Source: 13-2-20CM-68-14 sp036378475 (GTDB lineage Bacteria > Actinomycetota > Thermoleophilia > Gaiellales > Gaiellaceae). From it: 9,454 nucleotides of DNA. This document shows positions 1 to 4,714 of this stretch, in pieces. The stretch covers positions 1 to 9,454 of the forward strand of contig DASUWJ010000120.1 of assembly GCA_036378475.1 (NCBI GenBank), given 5' to 3'. The translations under genes were made by a program, and so were the position numbers. Each line of letters begins with the position of its first letter. The first letter of the stretch is position 1. Below the pieces are notes generated by a model. The model did not search any database. It had not been told where the DNA came from and saw only the letters and a list, made by a program, of their open reading frames with translations.

Positions 1-2
1 GG

Positions 3-140
3 GACCTCGTCGCCTCGATCCGCACCTGGATCACCAACTGGAACGACAACCCGAGACCGTTCGTTTGGCACAAAACCGCAGACGAGATCCTCGACAGCCT
101 CGCCAGCTACTGCCAGCGAATCAACGACTCAGGTCACTAG
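3..140 (+). CDS. IS630-type transposase, C-terminal end (cut by window edge)
   Basis: Reading in frame from base 3 gives 45 codons ending at TAG 138-140. The segment contains W-x-x-N-x-N-P-x-P-F-V-W-x-K-T-A-D-E-I-L and ends in R-I-N-D-S-G-H. This matches the C-terminal tail I know from IS630-family DDE transposases, downstream of the last catalytic Glu, where the chain reads approximately 'WNENPKPFVWTKTADEIL'. Only this tail is in the window, so the catalytic residues and left end cannot be judged. Whether the element is intact or a remnant is unknown. I could not define a terminal inverted repeat or the TA target duplication in the bases after the stop. The next gene starts about 230 bases downstream in the same direction. 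The family call is confident; activity is not assessed. Confidence 0.85.
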   Translation, partial: DLVASIRTWITNWNDNPRPFVWHKTADEILDSLASYCQRINDSGH

Positions 141-235
141 ATGGTGGCGAGTTCGTCGAGCGACTCGGCGACTGAACAGACTGCCGGGCAGCTCGATCCT
201 TCGCTTCCGCCCGCGCGCTGAAACGCAAAGGCTGG

Positions 236-278
236 AAATTTTACCCAGCAAAAAGCCGTAAATTTACAGGGCCTTTAC
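236..278. promoter_or_regulatory. AT-rich patch with three TTTAC repeats and a 10-bp palindrome
   Basis: In an otherwise GC-rich window this patch is rich in A and T. It holds three TTTAC copies (240-244, 263-267, 274-278), spaced 23 and 11 bases apart, which is close to two and one helical turns. The middle copy is part of the perfect palindrome GTAAATTTAC at 258-267. The patch lies upstream of the likely promoter and start of the Ig-like gene. A regulator binding site is one reading; a leftover of the neighbouring IS630 element's end is another. I recognise no known operator or riboswitch. The rest of 141-353 holds no convincing gene. Confidence 0.3.
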
Positions 279-313
279 CGTCCGGAGCGGGAGTGTGGGC
301 GGCGACTGGGATC

Positions 314-319
314 TACTTT
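314..319 (+). promoter_or_regulatory. Candidate -10 element (TACTTT) of the Ig-like gene
   Basis: TACTTT fits the actinobacterial TANNNT -10 pattern and would give a leader of about 45 nt. That leader carries a small hairpin (GGAGC 326-330 with GCTCC 338-342, 7-nt loop) and then the Shine-Dalgarno sequence. No good -35 hexamer is visible at the expected distance, so this is a weak call. Confidence 0.3.
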
Positions 320-353
320 TTCGTTGGAGCTTTCTCTGCTCCGAGGCAATCCG

Positions 354-360
354 AAAGGAG
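354..360 (+). promoter_or_regulatory. Shine-Dalgarno sequence AAAGGAG
   Basis: AAAGGAG ends 9 nt before the ATG at 370. It decides that start over the upstream in-frame GTG at 295, which would place 25 non-signal-like residues in front of a clean signal peptide. Confidence 0.75.
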
Positions 361-369
361 TGTTTCTCA

Positions 370-990
370 ATGCGTGTGAAGGCTGTTTTTATCGCTGGGC
401 TGGCAGCGACGCTGCTCGTCGCCGCCGTCGCGGCGGCGGCGCCACCGGCGGTGACGATCTCGCTGTCGCGCCCCGCCGTCGTCTACGGCAACAGCATCAC
501 TTTGTCGGGCAAGGTCTCCGACAACAAGGCGGGCAAAAGCGTGCAGGTGATGGCCGAGCCCTATCCGTCGACTAGCTTCAGTCCGCTCGGCAGCCCGGTC
601 ACAACGACCAGCGGCGGCCACTGGACCGATGTCGTTAAGCCGACGATCCAGACGTCCTACCAGGCGACCTGGAACAGCGCGACGAGTTCGACGGTGACCG
701 TCAAGGTGCGGCCGCTGCTCACGCTCACGCTCGACAAGCTCTCAACTGGCACCTTCTCGACCAAGGCGACAGCCGCCCGGTCATTCGCCGGCAAGTTCGT
801 GCTCGTGCAGCGGCTGAGCTCAACCGGAGCCACGATGCTGAAGAAGGTGACGCTAGACGGCAGCTCGTCTGCGACCTTCCACGTGCGCCTGCACCACGGC
901 CGCAACCGGCTACGCGTCGTCATGCCGACCTCACAGACGGCGCCCGGCTACATCACGGGCATGAGCAAGGCACTGACGGTGAACCGCTAG
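370..990 (+). CDS. Secreted protein with two Ig-like beta-sandwich regions, function unknown
   Basis: The protein has 206 residues. Residues 1-24 form a typical Sec signal peptide: M-R-V-K, then a hydrophobic Ala/Val/Leu core, with likely cleavage in the Ala run around 21-25. The mature part is rich in Thr, Ser and Val with alternating hydrophobic residues. It appears to contain two Ig-like or fibronectin-like beta-sandwich regions, about 28-113 (S-L-S-R-P-A-V-V-Y-G-N-S-I-T-L-S-G-K-V pattern, common in bacterial Ig-like repeats) and about 114-204. No catalytic motif, LPXTG anchor, lipobox or later membrane segment is visible, so it is probably released or loosely wall-bound. The ATG at 370 is chosen because it follows a good Shine-Dalgarno sequence and opens the signal peptide. 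The gene stands alone, with a strong hairpin after it. Secretion is well supported, the Ig-like fold is an inference from pattern, and the role is unknown. Confidence 0.8.
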   Translation: MRVKAVFIAGLAATLLVAAVAAAAPPAVTISLSRPAVVYGNSITLSGKVSDNKAGKSVQVMAEPYPSTSFSPLGSPVTTTSGGHWTDVVKPTIQTSYQATWNSATSSTVTVKVRPLLTLTLDKLSTGTFSTKATAARSFAGKFVLVQRLSSTGATMLKKVTLDGSSSATFHVRLHHGRNRLRVVMPTSQTAPGYITGMSKALTVNR

Positions 991-1021
991 GCCTCGGCGA
1001 GCCACTCAAACGCAGCAATTC

Positions 1022-1054
1022 CGAGTGCGGCCGTCTCCGAGACGGCCGCACTCG
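1022..1054. terminator. Strong hairpin between convergent genes (likely bidirectional terminator)
   Basis: A perfect 14-bp stem (1022-1035 with 1041-1054; arm GAGTGCGGCCGTC plus a closing C-G pair) closes a 5-nt TCCGA loop. It starts 31 bases after the stop of the plus-strand Ig-like gene and 15 bases after the stop of the minus-strand PfpI gene, so it can serve both. Neither side has a clear U-tract, which is common in high-GC actinobacteria. Confidence 0.75.
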
Positions 1055-1069
1055 CACAACTCGTTCGTC

Positions 1070-1660
1070 CTAGCTAGCTCGTGAGCCCTGCGGTGCCTGC
1101 TCAGACGACTGAGAGTGCTTGCCCTCCGCAAACTCCTCGAGGATTTTCGCGTTGAACGCCGGCAGGTCGTCCGGTTTGCGGCTCGAGACGAGCCCCCGGT
1201 CGACGACCACCTCCTGGTCGACCCAGCGGGCGCCGGCGTTTCTGAGGTCGGTCTGCAGGCTCGGCCATGAGGTCAGCGTCCGCCCTTCGACGACGCCTGC
1301 CTCGATCAGCGTCCACGGCCCGTGGCAGATCACCCCGATCGGCTTACCGCTCGTCGCGAAGTCGCGGATGAAGGAGACGACGTTCTCGTCCAGCCGGAGC
1401 TGGTCCGGGTTGGCCACGCCTCCGGGAAGGACGAGACCGTCGTACTCGCCGACCTGCGCCTCCTCGATCGTCTTGTCGACCTTGAAGCGACCGCCCTTGT
1501 CGAAGTGCTGCCAGGCCTGGACCTCGCCCTCTTCGATCGAGACCAGCTCGGGCCGGCCTCCGGCCCGCTCGACCGCCTGCCACGGCTGGACGAGTTCTGC
1601 CTCCTCGACCCCTTCGGTCGCGATGAACGCGATTTTCTTGCCCTGCAGCTCGGCTGCCAT
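1070..1660 (-). CDS. DJ-1/PfpI family protein (type 1 glutamine amidotransferase-like domain)
   Basis: The 196-residue protein spans a complete DJ-1/PfpI domain of the YhbO/PfpI type. It opens with K-K-I-A-F-I-A-T-E-G-V-E-E-A-E-L, where Glu19 is the conserved acid near the active site. Other landmarks are Y-D-G-L-V-L-P-G-G at 73-81 and the nucleophile elbow V-I-C-H-G-P-W with Cys112 followed by His113. Family members are reported as cysteine peptidases, chaperones or glyoxalase/deglycase-type stress proteins; the sequence does not choose between these. There is no signal peptide, so it is cytoplasmic. The start at 1660 is set by AAGGAGG 7 nt upstream. It is the second gene of an operon, 26 nt after the DUF6458-like gene. 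The last roughly 15 residues are a polar, probably disordered tail. Confidence 0.9.
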   Translation of the reverse strand: MAAELQGKKIAFIATEGVEEAELVQPWQAVERAGGRPELVSIEEGEVQAWQHFDKGGRFKVDKTIEEAQVGEYDGLVLPGGVANPDQLRLDENVVSFIRDFATSGKPIGVICHGPWTLIEAGVVEGRTLTSWPSLQTDLRNAGARWVDQEVVVDRGLVSSRKPDDLPAFNAKILEEFAEGKHSQSSEQAPQGSRAS

Positions 1661-1667
1661 CGAAAAA

Positions 1668-1674
1668 CCTCCTT
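1668..1674 (-). promoter_or_regulatory. Shine-Dalgarno sequence AAGGAGG
   Basis: On the minus strand AAGGAGG stands 7 nt before the ATG at 1660. It fixes the start of the PfpI gene and excludes the in-frame extension that would run into the upstream gene. It lies in the 26-nt gap of the two-gene operon, so translation of the second gene is independently initiated. Confidence 0.8.
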
Positions 1675-1686
1675 CGTCTCCTCGGC

Positions 1687-1995
1687 TCAGTAGGGCGGTC
1701 CGGGCGGGGGCGCGTCGTCCTCGACGTAGGTCGTCCGCCGCCGCGTCGGCCAGTACGCGCGGCGCCGCACGACGGCACCCTCCTCGTAGGGGCCCGGGCC
1801 GGCCCCGTAGCCGCCCCAGAATCCCGCGCCCCACCAGGTCCGCCAGAGCATCAGAGAAATCAGGAAGAGGACGAACCCGACCACCATCAGGATCACGCCG
1901 ACGACGTGCACGTTGATCGCGCCCCCTGTCGCGTTGACGCCCCAGGTCAGGATTGCCCCGACCGCGATCACGATCAGGCTGATGATCAGGCCCAT
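1687..1995 (-). CDS. Small two-helix membrane protein, DUF6458-like
   Basis: The protein has 102 residues. Two hydrophobic helices, about 2-20 and 31-50, are separated by a short G-V-N-A-T-G-G-A-I-N-V-H linker. The G-x-I-L...(N/D)-x-x-x-x-G-x-I-L-M-V-V-G pattern resembles the small actinobacterial membrane proteins I know as DUF6458. The C-terminal half (52-102) is Gly/Trp/Tyr-rich, then Arg-rich (R-R-R at 77-79 and 85-87), then acidic and Pro-rich, and is probably a disordered cytoplasmic tail. The start at 1995 is chosen because the hydrophobic helix begins there; a weak purine-rich Shine-Dalgarno sequence (GGGAAGAG) lies upstream. It is the first gene of an operon with the PfpI gene and follows tRNA-Arg on the same strand by 92 nt. 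Its function is unknown. Confidence 0.75.
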   Translation of the reverse strand: MGLIISLIVIAVGAILTWGVNATGGAINVHVVGVILMVVGFVLFLISLMLWRTWWGAGFWGGYGAGPGPYEEGAVVRRRAYWPTRRRTTYVEDDAPPPGPPY

Positions 1996-2087
1996 CGCGC
2001 TGCTCTTCCCGCCCGGACGAGAACGAAAACAGCGGCTCTCCCGCGTGCGACTGCTCGGGTTGCGCCCCTCTACGCGGCGGAGCGAGA

Positions 2088-2159
2088 TGCGCCTGGGAGG
2101 ATTCGAACCTCCGACCAACGGCTTAGAAGGCCGTCGCTCTTCCGCTGAGCTACAGGCGC
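2088..2159 (-). tRNA. tRNA-Arg(UCU)
   Basis: The minus strand folds into a complete 72-nt cloverleaf. The acceptor GCGCCTG pairs with CAGGCGC and the discriminator is A. The D arm is GCTC/GAGC, the anticodon stem ACGGC/GCCGT encloses loop CTTCTAA (anticodon TCT), and the T arm GGAGG/CCTCC encloses TTCGAAT. CCA is not encoded and must be added by nucleotidyltransferase. It lies 25 nt after the stop of the CAP gene and has its own candidate -10 element at 2169-2174. Confidence 0.96.
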
Positions 2160-2168
2160 CCGGGTCAA

Positions 2169-2174
2169 AGGGTA
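2169..2174 (-). promoter_or_regulatory. Candidate -10 element (TACCCT) of tRNA-Arg
   Basis: On the minus strand TACCCT fits TANNNT and ends 9 nt before the tRNA's first base. The same 9-nt distance is seen at tRNA-Pro. The -35 region would overlap a 13-bp odd palindrome (TCGCTA-g-TAGCGA, 2182-2194) that also spans the stop codon of the CAP gene. Confidence 0.5.
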
Positions 2175-2184
2175 GCGCCGGTCG

Positions 2185-2739
2185 CTAGTAGCGAACGCCG
2201 AAATCGGCGGTGACGATCGTGACCGCGCTGCCGCCGTAGACCCCCGGTGCGCTCGGAACGTGGACGGCCGAGAGGCCGATCTCCCGCCAGCTGCGATCGA
2301 GCAGGTTGGCGCGGTGCTCGGGGCTCGTCAGCCACAGGTGCAGCGCCCCGGCGACGCTCGTGTCGGGCGACGACCAGAGCAGGTTCTCGCCCACCGACCA
2401 CTGGCTGTAGCCGTTGTAGCCGTAGAAGCTCGCGATCCGGCGCCAGAAGGCGGTTCCGTTCGCGGAGTCATGGCTGAAGTACCCCTTCCCGGCCATCGAG
2501 AGGGAGTGCTGCCTCGCGGCCGCGCCGAGGCGGGCCGAGAGGCGAAACGGCCTGAGGCCGTTCTGGCCGCGGACGGCGTTGATCTGCTCGAGCAGGCCGC
2601 TCTCGAGCGCGTTTTGGCTGCGCGCGGCGTGCACGTGGACGACGGCGTGCGTCGCGAGCGCCTTGTGCAGTGGCCGCGCGTGGTTGGCCGGCGCATACGC
2701 GGCAGCGGCGAGCGCGAGGGCGGCAAAGAGAGTGGGCAC
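2185..2739 (-). CDS. Secreted CAP/SCP-domain protein
   Basis: With a GTG start at 2739 the protein has 184 residues. Residues 1-16 are a hydrophobic signal sequence (P-T-L-F-A-A-L-A-L-A-A-A-A-Y-A), unusual in lacking a basic N-terminus. A CAP domain (CAP/SCP/PR-1 superfamily) fills about 48-184: L-L-E-Q-I-N-A-V-R-x-x-N-G-L-R-P at the front, His78, F-S-H-D-S with His90, G-E-N-L with Glu118, S-P-E-H-R-A-N-L-L with His142, and a final T-A-D-F-G. The His/Glu set matches the conserved cavity residues. Bacterial CAP proteins are extracellular, and their biochemical role is largely unsettled. No Shine-Dalgarno sequence precedes the GTG. Extensions further upstream are excluded because they would run through the divergent gene, and the nearby ATG at 2750 is out of frame, so the exact start is the weak point. 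Domain call confident, start moderate. Confidence 0.88.
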   Translation of the reverse strand: MPTLFAALALAAAAYAPANHARPLHKALATHAVVHVHAARSQNALESGLLEQINAVRGQNGLRPFRLSARLGAAARQHSLSMAGKGYFSHDSANGTAFWRRIASFYGYNGYSQWSVGENLLWSSPDTSVAGALHLWLTSPEHRANLLDRSWREIGLSAVHVPSAPGVYGGSAVTIVTADFGVRY

Positions 2740-2843
2740 GGTCCGTACATCGGTCGCGCCCCCTGCCCGGGCCTCCCCCTTTTGAGGGATGCCCGCCCCG
2801 CTTGCCCGGGCCCCCGCTCGCCGCTCTGCCAGAATCCGCCCAC

Positions 2844-3137
2844 ATGAGCCTGCGAAGTGAGCCGATCGAGGAGACCGCCAAGCTGCCCGATGGTCGGGCC
2901 GTTCGGATCCGGGTCGGCGTGCCGGAGGATCCCTATATCGCCCGGCGCGAGCTCGACACGGTCGACATCGAGCTCTTCGAGGGCGAGCAGCACCTGGCGG
3001 CCGTGAACACGGTGCTCTCTGCCGAGCAGTCGACCGAGGCACGCGCGCTCGCCCGCGAGATCGTCGCCGGGCTCGAGTCCGGCAGTCTCGAACCCACGGC
3101 CGCCGCGCTCGAGCCGCTCGCCGACGAACCGCGCTGA
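2844..3137 (+). CDS. Conserved-looking 97-residue cytoplasmic protein, function unknown
   Basis: I do not recognise this family. The 97 residues are acidic (many Glu/Asp) with no signal peptide or membrane segment. The N-terminal half (residues 6-52) looks like beta strands: K-L-P-D-G-R-A-V-R-I-R-V-G, a V-P-E-D-P-Y motif, then L-D-T-V-D-I-E-L-F-E-G. The C-terminal half (about 56-91) is a likely amphipathic helix pair rich in Ala, Leu and Glu. That it is coding is supported by GC-rich third positions and by its clean position between divergent and convergent neighbours. There is no Shine-Dalgarno sequence before the ATG; CAGAAT ends 8 nt upstream and could be a poor -10 for a leaderless mRNA. 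It is divergent from the CAP gene, with 104 bases between the two starts. That gap holds two GCCCGGGC palindromes (2765-2772 and 2804-2811). Confidence 0.7.
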   Translation: MSLRSEPIEETAKLPDGRAVRIRVGVPEDPYIARRELDTVDIELFEGEQHLAAVNTVLSAEQSTEARALAREIVAGLESGSLEPTAAALEPLADEPR

Positions 3138-3158
3138 GCAGACGGCACAGGGGAGCCG

Positions 3159-3192
3159 CCTCGCACCGGGCTCGGGCGGCGGGCGTGCGAGG
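3159..3192. terminator. Hairpin between the 97-residue gene and tRNA-Gly
   Basis: CCTCGCAC (3159-3166) pairs with GTGCGAGG (3185-3192) across an 18-nt GC-rich loop. It lies 21 bases after the plus-strand stop and begins 2 bases beyond the 3' end of the minus-strand tRNA-Gly, so it could end both transcripts. There is no U-tract, and an alternative pairing (GCCGCC 3155-3160 with GGCGGC 3175-3180) competes. Confidence 0.45.
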
Positions 3193-3194
3193 AG

Positions 3195-3265
3195 AGCGGG
3201 CGGCGGGGATCGAACCCGCATAACCAGCTTGGAAGGCTGGGGCTCTACCATTGAGCTACGCCCGC
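3195..3265 (-). tRNA. tRNA-Gly(UCC)
   Basis: The minus strand gives a 71-nt cloverleaf. The acceptor GCGGGCG pairs with CGCCCGC and the discriminator is U, as usual for glycine tRNAs. The anticodon stem CCAGC/GCTGG encloses loop CTTCCAA (anticodon TCC), and the T arm GCGGG/CCCGC encloses TTCGATC. CCA is not encoded. It is transcribed away from the CtaG-type gene. Confidence 0.96.
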
Positions 3266-3276
3266 GCGGCGGCGAT

Positions 3277-3283
3277 TAGCGTA
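3277..3283. promoter_or_regulatory. Symmetric -10 element (TAGCGTA) shared by tRNA-Gly and the ctaG-like gene
   Basis: TAGCGT (3277-3282) on the plus strand stands 6 nt before the GTG start at 3289. Its overlapping complement TACGCT (3283-3278) on the minus strand stands 12 nt before tRNA-Gly. Both fit TANNNT, so the heptamer reads as a -10 in both directions. The plus-strand transcript would be leaderless or nearly so, which fits the missing Shine-Dalgarno sequence. No clear -35 is seen for either direction. Confidence 0.5.
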
Positions 3284-3288
3284 GCGGC

Positions 3289-4047
3289 GTGCATCCCTAC
3301 ACGTGGAGCCTCCACGCCGAGGCCGTCGTCTTCGTGCCGCTGCTTGCCCTCGGCTACGCGCTCGTCCTGCGCCGATACCCCGCGTCCGGCTGGCGCGTCT
3401 CCTGCTTCCTCTGCGGGCTCGCCCTGATCCTGGCCGTGTTCGTGACTCCGCTCGAGAACCTCGCCCTCCACTATCTCCTCACCGCGCACCTGCTGCAGAA
3501 CGTGGCGCTCGCAGAGTGGGCGCCGGCGCTCCTCGTCCTCGGCCTCCCCCCGGCCGCCGCGCGCGCGGCCCGGCGCTCCACGCCCGTGCGCCTGGCGACA
3601 CACCCCTTGGTCGCGCTGCCGCTTTGGCTCGCGACCTACTACGCCTGGCACCTTCCCGCCGCCTACGACTTCGCGCTCCGCCACCCCTCGAGCGTCCTGC
3701 ATCTCGAGCACCTCTGCTACCTCGTCACCGGCATCCTCCTCTGGTGGCCGGTCCTCGGCGGAGCGCTCGCTCCGGGGGCGGCCGCCGCATATCTCTTTGG
3801 CGCGTTCGTCCTCTGCAGCCCGCTCGGCCTGCTGCTCGCCCTGATCCCCCACGCTGTCTACGGCTTCTACGTCCGGGCGCCGCGGCTCTACGGACTCAGC
3901 CCGCTCGGCGACCAGCAGCTGGCCGGCCTGACGATGGCCGCCGAGGAGGCGCTCGTCTTCTTCGCCGCCTTCGCGCTCTACTTCCTCCGCTTCCTGCAGC
4001 GGGAGGAGTCCGCCCTCCTGTTCAAGGACGCCCGATGGAGCAGGTGA
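3289..4047 (+). CDS. CtaG-type (caa3_CtaG) cytochrome c oxidase assembly membrane protein
   Basis: The 252-residue integral membrane protein has six or seven hydrophobic helices (about 11-28, 38-56, 60-86, 105-120, 142-158, 165-190, 216-236). Family signatures of the caa3_CtaG group are clear: T-A-H-L-L-Q at 65-70, W-H-L-P-A-A-Y-D at 120-127, H-L-E-H-L at 138-142, L-W-W-P-V-L-G at 151-157, and L-Y-G-L-S-P-L-x-D-Q-Q-L-A-G at 200-213. Members of this group take part in maturing the copper centres of cytochrome oxidase or in copper handling. An oddity is Asn71 where I would expect the second His of the usual H-x-x-Q-H motif; His67 is kept. The start is a GTG with no Shine-Dalgarno sequence, probably on a leaderless mRNA. 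The 3' end overlaps the phosphatase gene by 13 nt. No oxidase subunit genes lie in the window. Confidence 0.88.
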   Translation: MHPYTWSLHAEAVVFVPLLALGYALVLRRYPASGWRVSCFLCGLALILAVFVTPLENLALHYLLTAHLLQNVALAEWAPALLVLGLPPAAARAARRSTPVRLATHPLVALPLWLATYYAWHLPAAYDFALRHPSSVLHLEHLCYLVTGILLWWPVLGGALAPGAAAAYLFGAFVLCSPLGLLLALIPHAVYGFYVRAPRLYGLSPLGDQQLAGLTMAAEEALVFFAAFALYFLRFLQREESALLFKDARWSR

Positions 4048-4634
4048 TCCTCGCCCGCCACGGCGAGAGCGCCTTCAGCGTCGCCGGCAACGTCAACGGT
4101 GATCCGGCGACCGCCTGCGCGCTGACCGAGACGGGCGTGAAGCAGGCGCGCCTCCTCGGCGCCAGGCTCGCCCGGGAGGAGCTCGACCTCTGCGTCACGA
4201 GCGAGTTCGAGCGCGTCCTCCAGACCGCCGAGCTGGCGCTCCTTGGACGGGCGGTGCCCCGGCTCGTCCTGCCGGATCTGAACGACGTTCGCTTCGGCAG
4301 CTTCGAGGGCGGCACGCTCGCCGCCTATCGCGAGTGGGCGGCCGCCAACGAGCCGTCGGTCGAGGCCCCGGGCGGCGGCGAGAGCCGAAGCGCGACCGTC
4401 GCCCGCTACGTCCGCGCCTACCGGACGATCCTCGCCCGGCCCGAGCCGACGATCCTCGTCGTCGCCCACGGCTTGCCGATCCGCTACGTGCTGAACGCAC
4501 TCGCGGGCCAGCCGCCGGCGCCGCTCGTCGAACAGGTCGCCTATGCCGAGCCGTACTGGCTCCCCGCGGCCGAGCTCGAGGCCGCGGTTAGCGCCCTGGA
4601 CGAATGGGCGAGCGCGCCGGTTCGCTGGTATTAG
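4035..4634 (+). CDS. Histidine phosphatase family protein (phosphoglycerate mutase-like)
   Basis: The 199-residue cytoplasmic protein has a complete histidine phosphatase fold. L-A-R-H-G-E-S gives Arg8 and the phospho-accepting His9. S-E-F-E-R-V-L-Q-T-A supplies Arg60. L-N-D-V-R-F-G-S-F-E-G at 82-92 is the acid-containing strand, with Asp84 at the place of the usual catalytic Glu. V-V-A-H-G-L-P-I-R at 142-150 supplies the second His, His145. The substrate cannot be told from sequence; members range from phosphoglycerate mutases to cobalamin-pathway and broad-range phosphatases. The start at 4035 follows AAGGA (4024-4028) by 6 nt and lies inside the end of the CtaG-type gene (13-nt overlap), so the two are co-transcribed and likely translationally coupled. 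The same frame stays open upstream to about 3303, but that is only a shadow of the CtaG gene. Confidence 0.92.
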   Translation: MEQVILARHGESAFSVAGNVNGDPATACALTETGVKQARLLGARLAREELDLCVTSEFERVLQTAELALLGRAVPRLVLPDLNDVRFGSFEGGTLAAYREWAAANEPSVEAPGGGESRSATVARYVRAYRTILARPEPTILVVAHGLPIRYVLNALAGQPPAPLVEQVAYAEPYWLPAAELEAAVSALDEWASAPVRWY

Positions 4635-4648
4635 CCGGCTCAATCACT

Positions 4649-4654
4649 TACGGT
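4649..4654 (+). promoter_or_regulatory. Candidate -10 element (TACGGT) of the curlin-like gene
   Basis: TACGGT fits TANNNT in the 80-base gap after the phosphatase stop and would give a leader of roughly 55 nt. No convincing -35 is seen. Read-through from the phosphatase operon is an alternative, since no terminator is visible in the gap. Confidence 0.3.
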
Positions 4655-4700
4655 TCGCGTGGGGAAACTGCGGCGAGCCACATTCGCGTTCGTCGCCCCG

Positions 4701-4710
4701 GGAGAGGAGG
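4701..4710 (+). promoter_or_regulatory. Purine-rich Shine-Dalgarno (GGAGAGGAGG) before GTG 4715
   Basis: GGAGAGGAGG ends 4 nt before the GTG at 4715, and its first GGAG lies 10 nt before. It selects this GTG over an upstream in-frame start at 4604, which would overlap the phosphatase gene and bury the signal peptide. Confidence 0.65.
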
Positions 4711-4714
4711 GCAC

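Noticed and set aside
295..369. Riboswitch in the leader of the Ig-like gene
   Set aside because: There is a small hairpin, but I could match no conserved core of a known class such as GEMM cyclic-di-GMP, and the leader after the likely promoter is too short for most classes.
1119..1916. A 265-codon plus-strand frame opposite the PfpI and DUF6458-like genes
   Set aside because: The minus strand carries a complete PfpI domain with its Shine-Dalgarno sequence; the plus frame is Ser/Arg/Pro-rich without domain features.
2031..2044. Short hairpin with T-rich tail after tRNA-Arg as its terminator
   Set aside because: The stem is only 4 bp (GCGG/CCGC), so read-through into the DUF6458-like operon is equally likely.
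2748..2750. ATG on the minus strand just upstream of the CAP gene as its start, or a frameshift in the CAP gene
   Set aside because: The ATG is out of frame with the signal peptide and CAP domain, and its reading is a basic, low-complexity shadow. The GTG at 2739 needs no frameshift.
3303..4034. N-terminal extension of the phosphatase frame through the CtaG gene
   Set aside because: The extension is an Arg/Pro/Ala-rich shadow; the phosphatase fold begins at 4035 right after a Shine-Dalgarno sequence.
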